Below, piece by piece: positions 59,430 to 64,000 of a stretch of 64,000 nucleotides of DNA (position 1 is the stretch's first letter; every line of letters starts with the position of its first letter). The stretch is from positions 248,001 to 312,000 of the forward strand of contig CP048724.1 in the NCBI GenBank assembly GCA_022641835.1, given 5' to 3'. The stretch comes from Petasospora fabianii. Its lineage: Eukaryota; Ascomycota; Saccharomycetes; Phaffomycetales; Wickerhamomycetaceae. The position numbers and the translations under genes were made by a program. Under the pieces are notes generated by a model. It had not been told where the DNA came from. It worked only from the letters and a program-made list of their open reading frames with translations, and did no database searches.

Positions 59430-60565
59430 CTGATTGTGTTAGTTAATATGTCGATGATTGTATACAATGACGATTAGGTTATCATGTTGTAGTTTGACCT
59501 CATGTAGATGATAACGGCGGCAAGCCACAACAACAAACATGAAACCGATAGGTATTCATTGGGAACGGAGATGAGGACCCCTTTAACCCATTGTTATGAC
59601 ACCATCAGTCTTTAGATTCAACCTTAGAAAGGTTGCCTTAGACAGTACCCGTTACCGCTGTTTGGTGCCCTTCGTCCCAAAGGGGTAGTTGACCTCTTTG
59701 AGAAGGGGGGGTGCCAAAAGTGGAATAGGTGCGCCATTCTGTCTCCTAACTTCAGGCCCCTTGTATTGTGAAACTGATGCGATTGATGATGTTAAATATC
59801 ACCTGTGTCTCTAAACAACATATAACTATCGTCAAATGTATTAATACTCACTGTTGTGTTGATAGTTTAAAGTGGTTGTTTATCACTCTTTATAGCTGTT
59901 TGTTGTTGGTGTGGGATTGGATTTTGGCGTTGATTTGTTTGAAAAGGGAAAAAAGAGAAAACTGAGAAAAACTCTGACTTTGGCAAAATGACTTAAAAAA
60001 GCGCGGATTACGCAATTGGCGAAAACTCCAATTCCCCCCAAAATGCTCATTGGCGAAAAACATGTGGCGAAAAATAGTAAACTTTGGCGCTTTATTTTGC
60101 CTAATTTAGTAAAAGGAGTGTGCGTACCGCATGCCGACCAATCAGTGCGTTGCTCCGGAGCAGTGCTTTATCTCGTCATTTGGTTGAGAAGACCATATGG
60201 AACCTATAGAACCGTAGAACTGGTAGACAGACTTAGTAGGTTAGGCAGGCGTTAACTGATACTGTCAGATTAAGATTAACTCTAGATTAGATGATTAATA
60301 GACACTACAAAACATTACAAGGGTAAAGCGGTATTAATCTAAAGAAGCCAATTCCTCCTCTCACCAACAAATTGAGCAATAGTGCTATAACGTTTCCAAA
60401 GAGAACAACACCAGCCCTTCGGATAAAGGAAACAATAAAAAAAAGACAAAAGGTATTAGCAATAAGAAGGTAGGTTCACCGTAGACAGCCTAGCGGTATG
60501 ACATTTGAAGGACAAAGAGATTGGGGAATGGGCCTTGGACAATTTCCACACACATAGGTGTGAAT
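59430..60565. other. MCM1 promoter region and PMP1 3' end
   Basis: 1136 bp without a recognised gene. A cluster of GGCG boxes lies at 60016-60090. The remainder is AT-rich with G/C runs near 59705. Confidence 0.5.
60016..60090. promoter_or_regulatory. Cluster of four TTGGCGAAA-like boxes
   Basis: TTGGCGAAAA at 60016-60025 and 60050-60059, TGGCGAAAAA from 60065, TTTGGCGC at 60083-60090. They resemble E2F/DP and MBF-type cell-cycle sites (TTTSSCGC). They lie about 590-660 bp upstream of the MCM1 ATG and about 480 bp beyond the PMP1 stop. The regulator is unknown. Confidence 0.45.
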
Positions 60566-60833
60566 TTAGAACTGCTGGAGAGCAGACTTTCTCTTCTTCA
60601 AAGCCTTCAAGACCAAGATGGAGAAGACGGCGACACCTGGTTTAGTGTTAGTAACTATATTCAATGAAAACAGTAGAATAATCAATTGGGTGTGCTTGGT
60701 CCCCCCTTATGGTGAAAACAACCAGTAAAAAGGAGGAAAGCAGCCAGCAGTCGAGAACAACTGAGAATAAGTGTGTTTACGTACCGACAAGGAAGATGAG
60801 GACGAAGACGAGAATGACACCGGCTGGAAGCAT
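60566..60833 (-). CDS. PMP1: Proteolipid associated with plasma-membrane H+-ATPase, one intron
   Basis: A 39-residue membrane protein. Exon 1 is 60833-60785 (MLPAGVILVFVLIFLV plus one base). The intron is 60784-60637 (148 bp; donor GTACGT, TACTAAC branch, acceptor CCAG). Exon 2 is 60636-60566, encoding VAVFSILVLKALKKRKSA and LQQF. S. cerevisiae Pmp1 (40 residues) begins MTLPGGVILVFILVG and ends RGLQRF with the same basic tail, so start and end both match. Pmp1 and Pmp2 are isoproteolipids that copurify with Pma1 and raise its activity; the cytosolic Lys/Arg tail binds phosphatidylserine. Unspliced, the frame would end two codons into the intron. Confidence 0.92.
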
Positions 60834-61794
60834 TGTGAGTTGCTGAAGGGCTGTGTGTTAGTCTATATGATGTAGGCAAAGACAAAATAAGGTCAATACG
60901 CACTTAAGAGAGTTGTGTTATAGCGAACAACTTTGGTTAAATAGGAAGAAGAAGTGAAAGTGAAAGCTGAATTTTTCGATATGCGCGCCCGAACGCATCC
61001 GGCAAAAACGCTTCCCAATTCGGTTTAATTCCATATAAACAAAAAAAAAAAAAAACCATCCAGCCAGCCCATCAGCCAACCGGCCTCTCTAGTTTAAACT
61101 CTTCCGCTTATTTTCTACTATTATCTGTATAAACGAATTCGCGGGGTCAAAATAACTCATCCATAAGGGACGGCCCGGCAGGGCGTGGGCCATTCATTCA
61201 TTAGCTTAGACTTAGTCTTAGTCTTTATAGGGGCATCACGGGATACTAATTCACGGAGGAGGAGAGGGGGGCCAGGGAAATAAAGTATCTCTGTACCTAC
61301 CTGCCTCATCCCCCCGTGCCTTCTCCGTGCCTATTCTCAATAATCATCGGTCTTGAACCTTCGTAGCCGATGATTATGTCTCCCCGGCACAAGACGGCCC
61401 GTTGATTCGCCAATCGGCCAGCCTCGAAACGTTAGGCCGCGGACAATCAGAGCCGTTCTTACCATATTGATACGCAACGGCACGGGAATCAACTTACGTC
61501 ATACATAATCTCTGTGATCACATATGTAAGTATGGACTTCTCGGGAATACCGTTCTAACGTCTGAGTTTATATATCATGTATCAAGAGTTGATCTTTCCT
61601 CCATCATCTCTTTCTCTGCCGGGCCACGGAAATATATCATCCATCGCTTAACTCTGCCTCATGCAGTACACGAGACGAGGTATTTACTTATCAGGATCAT
61701 CATTACGGAACTAGTCGGGACCATCGGGTCACCATCTACAAACACAACACATCAAAGTTAAACAAACTGTCATTTCAAACATCTGTAACTCATC
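60834..61794. other. PMP1 promoter and nucleoporin 3' end
   Basis: 961 bp, partly GC-rich. It holds an A15 tract (61041-61055), CTTAGT repeats near 61210-61225, and an 11-bp inverted repeat (61340-61377). No gene was recognised. Confidence 0.5.
61340..61377. repeat. Perfect 11-bp inverted repeat
   Basis: ATAATCATCGG at 61340-61350 and CCGATGATTAT at 61367-61377, separated by 16 bp, about 510-540 bp upstream of PMP1. It could be a dyad factor site or a hairpin; no transcript is evident. Confidence 0.75.
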
Positions 61795-64000
61795 TCAACT
61801 AACAGTCTTCTCCACTGTGAAAGTCCAATCACCAGTCTTAGAATCATATGACACAAACTTTGTACCTTCAATATTTTGCAATCTTTGCAAATGCTTCTTG
61901 TACAGAGTATGAGAAGCATCCTTGATTGGCTTCCTCGTATCCTTGGAAATTGGGTAACATCCCTCCAATGTAATTCTGGCTGGTACATTTAAACCTTCAC
62001 CAACTTTTGTTGGCTTATTATCATCATTTGGATAAACAACAAATGATTGCTTCAAGAATACAATCAATTCACCTGGAATAGATGCAAGGGAACTGATACT
62101 TGTCAAATCAACATCACCAATGAATTCAATCTTACCATAACCTTCACGGCCAACAGTCAATCCTTTAACTTTACGCAAATCCAATAATGACATCTCCTCG
62201 AGCTCCTCCAAACTTGGTGACATCCAGTATCCTTCCTCATCCAGAACATTAGTATCCTTCACACGAGAAGCAGTAACTTTAGTAGAAATAGCCTCCTTAA
62301 CAACAACCTCAGGTTCAACCTCGGTAATATTAACATTCTCCTTTAAAATCTCAGGCTGCTCAATAGCCTTCTTCTTCTTCTCGTCATCTTCACCAATACT
62401 CGATCTAATAGCAGTACTGAAAACCTTACGATCAATCTTAGCACCATGGGAGAAGGCTAAATCCTGTAAGATAGCCTCATCAGTAGCACCATTTAACAAC
62501 GAAGTCTTCTTACCACCCTCAATAGCCTTAACCTGTGATGAGCCAAGGTTCTCCACGGGACTCGATTTACCGCTAGACTTATCATCTTTCTTAGCCACAA
62601 ACAATGGCTTAGGGGCAAGACGGTATGCACTACTCAAATTTGGTTGTTTCAACTCAGCAACAACTGGTTTAGCAAGTGGTTCCACTGGTGGAGTAACATT
62701 CATCGTAATGTTCACAGAACCACCGTTAAACAATGGATTGTTACCATATGGGTTCTGATCAATGGTAGCGACAAGTTGATAAGATTGTGGACCTTGTGCC
62801 GTTTGACCATTTTGTGAGTTTCCAAATAGACCATTCTGTTGCGTTTGTTGTGTCTGTTGTGTGTTACCAAAGAGTCCACCTGTTGTACCTGGTGTGGTGG
62901 ATGTATTGGAACCAAGTCCACCAAATAGTGATGGTTTTTGTTGTGTAGATGCACCAGCGTTATTACCAAATAGACCACCTGTTGTAGAAGATTGATTAGT
63001 CGTAGAATTGTTGTTTCCGAAAAGACCACCAGTGGATCCGGTATTACTAGCACCAAATCCAGTTGTTGTGGCTGGCTTGGCTCCAAAGAGACCACCACCG
63101 GTGTTTGAACCGAATCCTGTGTTGGTAGATCCAGTGTTGTTGGCATTGTTGTTACCAAAGAGACCACCTCCAGTGGAGCCTGTGTTGGTAGCACCAAATC
63201 CTGTAGATGTGGCTGGCTTAGCGCCAAAGAGACCACCAGACGTATTGTTGTTAGTTGCACCGAATCCAGTAGAGGCAGCGCCATTGTTGGTATTGTTGTT
63301 ACCAAAGAGACCACCACCAGTGGAGCCTGTGTTGGTAGCACCGAAACCGGTAGAGGTGGCAGGCTTTGCACCAAACAAACCACCTGATGAGGCAGTATTA
63401 TTGTTATTATTGTTACCGAACAGTCCACCACCAGTGTTATTAGTAGCAGTATTGTTGTTGTTGCTACCAAATAGACCACCACCAGTAGAATTTGTGTTGT
63501 TGGAAGTGTTACCAAAGAGACCACCGCCTGAAGCTGGCTTGTTACCAAACATGTTTGTAGTGCTGTTGTTCGATGGCGTTGAAGGGTTACCAAACAGTCC
63601 ACCTGATGTGGCATTGTTGGTGTTGTTGTTTCCAAAGAGACCACCACCTGTGTTGTTGTTGGTGTTATTGTTGGCACCGAATCCAAATCCGGTGGATCCG
63701 GTATTGGATGTGTTATTGTTGGCACCAAAGCCGAATCCTGAAGATCCAGATGCAGTATTATTGTTGTTGGAACCAAATGGAGATGGATTGGATGCACCAA
63801 ATGCGTTGGTAGTGTTGTTGTTGGTGTTACCAAAGAGACCACCACCAGTATTATTGTTGGAACCAAAGGCAGAGCCGGTATTATTGTTGGACCCAAAGAG
63901 ACCACCACCACTAGTATTGTTGTTGGAAGCACCAAATGGAGATGTAGTGTTGTTGTTAGCTCCAAAGAGACCTCCTGATTGTGTGTTATTGTTGTTGTTG
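61795..64000 (-). CDS. NUP100: GLFG nucleoporin of the Nup98 family (5' end beyond window)
   Basis: The minus frame is open from the right edge to the stop at 61795-61797, about 735 residues visible. The first 500 are dense GLFG, FG and Asn/Thr-rich repeats (GGGLFGNNN, GLFGAKPATSTGFGA), the permeability-barrier type that binds karyopherins. A linker (about 500-585 of the visible part) precedes the Nup98-type C-terminal domain, EGYWMSPSLEELEEMSLLDL, TVGREGYGKIEFIGDVDL and LEGCYPISKDTRKPI. It ends WTFTVEKTVS without the His-Phe-Ser autocleavage site of Nup145, so Nup100 or Nup116 is the likely counterpart. A Gle2-binding (GLEBS) segment, which would mark Nup116, is not in the visible part. Confidence 0.9.
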   Translation of the reverse strand, partial: NNNNNTQSGGLFGANNNTTSPFGASNNNTSGGGLFGSNNNTGSAFGSNNNTGGGLFGNTNNNTTNAFGASNPSPFGSNNNNTASGSSGFGFGANNNTSNTGSTGFGFGANNNTNNNTGGGLFGNNNTNNATSGGLFGNPSTPSNNSTTNMFGNKPASGGGLFGNTSNNTNSTGGGLFGSNNNNTATNNTGGGLFGNNNNNNTASSGGLFGAKPATSTGFGATNTGSTGGGLFGNNNTNNGAASTGFGATNNNTSGGLFGAKPATSTGFGATNTGSTGGGLFGNNNANNTGSTNTGFGSNTGGGLFGAKPATTTGFGASNTGSTGGLFGNNNSTTNQSSTTGGLFGNNAGASTQQKPSLFGGLGSNTSTTPGTTGGLFGNTQQTQQTQQNGLFGNSQNGQTAQGPQSYQLVATIDQNPYGNNPLFNGGSVNITMNVTPPVEPLAKPVVAELKQPNLSSAYRLAPKPLFVAKKDDKSSGKSSPVENLGSSQVKAIEGGKKTSLLNGATDEAILQDLAFSHGAKIDRKVFSTAIRSSIGEDDEKKKKAIEQPEILKENVNITEVEPEVVVKEAISTKVTASRVKDTNVLDEEGYWMSPSLEELEEMSLLDLRKVKGLTVGREGYGKIEFIGDVDLTSISSLASIPGELIVFLKQSFVVYPNDDNKPTKVGEGLNVPARITLEGCYPISKDTRKPIKDASHTLYKKHLQRLQNIEGTKFVSYDSKTGDWTFTVEKTVS

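Noticed and set aside
1-64000. tRNA genes, retroelement or transposon remnants, centromere or origin
   Set aside because: Scanned by eye for B-box-like sequence, terminal repeats and transposase, integrase or reverse transcriptase motifs; nothing convincing was found. A covariance-model search would be decisive for tRNAs.

Overview
This is nuclear DNA of a budding yeast (Saccharomycotina). Genes are dense, and introns are few, short, close to the 5' end of genes (one lies near a 3' end) and mostly carry the TACTAAC branch point. The gene set is typically ascomycete-yeast: ChAP/BCH1, SIT4-associated SAP, PMP1, a-factor, MCM1, RQC1, IPI1, PHS1. CTG appears to be read as leucine: it stands at the conserved Thr-Leu-Leu of VMA10 (56177-56179) and at a hydrophobic site of MCM1, so the CTG-Ser and CTG-Ala clades look unlikely. 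I cannot name the species. No tRNA, rRNA, transposon, viral remnant or CRISPR array was recognised.

Layout. 1-11500: SPF1 (cut by the left edge), a four-span membrane protein, a HAL/NPR-type kinase, spliced SHM1, and a spliced Red1/ZFC3H1-type zinc-finger protein. 11890-20900: a short-chain dehydrogenase with a signal peptide, BCH1 (spliced), SAP, PHS1, MRPL49. 21950-30950: a fast-evolving block with three F-box/LRR-like paralogues, a yapsin-like protease lacking both catalytic aspartates, SLD5 and an orphan gene. 31310-43320: a delta-9 desaturase with an altered third histidine box, RTC3, a Rho-GEF, an ADH6-like dehydrogenase, RQC1, BRL1, IPI1 (spliced). 43319-45872: a probable mitochondrial protein and two tandem 34-codon genes ending in CVIA, which are a-factor mating-pheromone precursors. 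45872-56500: a Dal5-family transporter, a fructosyl-amine/saccharopine oxidase, ARG8, MRPL25, a frameshifted fourth F-box gene, the dynein intermediate chain PAC11 and VMA10 (spliced). 57699 to the end: a small secreted protein, MCM1, spliced PMP1 (39 aa) and a GLFG nucleoporin cut by the right edge.

The most interesting signal is the pheromone pair. The two precursors share their leader and their CVIA prenylation box, but their predicted mature peptides differ almost completely, whereas baker's yeast makes near-identical peptides from its two MFA genes. Other points to follow up are the catalytically dead yapsin, the desaturase with Asn in place of a metal-ligand His, the F-box expansion with one broken member, a possible dual-localisation start inside the SHM1 intron, and cell-cycle boxes upstream of SLD5 and MCM1.

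Many open frames begin upstream of the true ATG. Starts given here are the ATGs judged real, and introns were placed by eye from splice signals and protein continuity.
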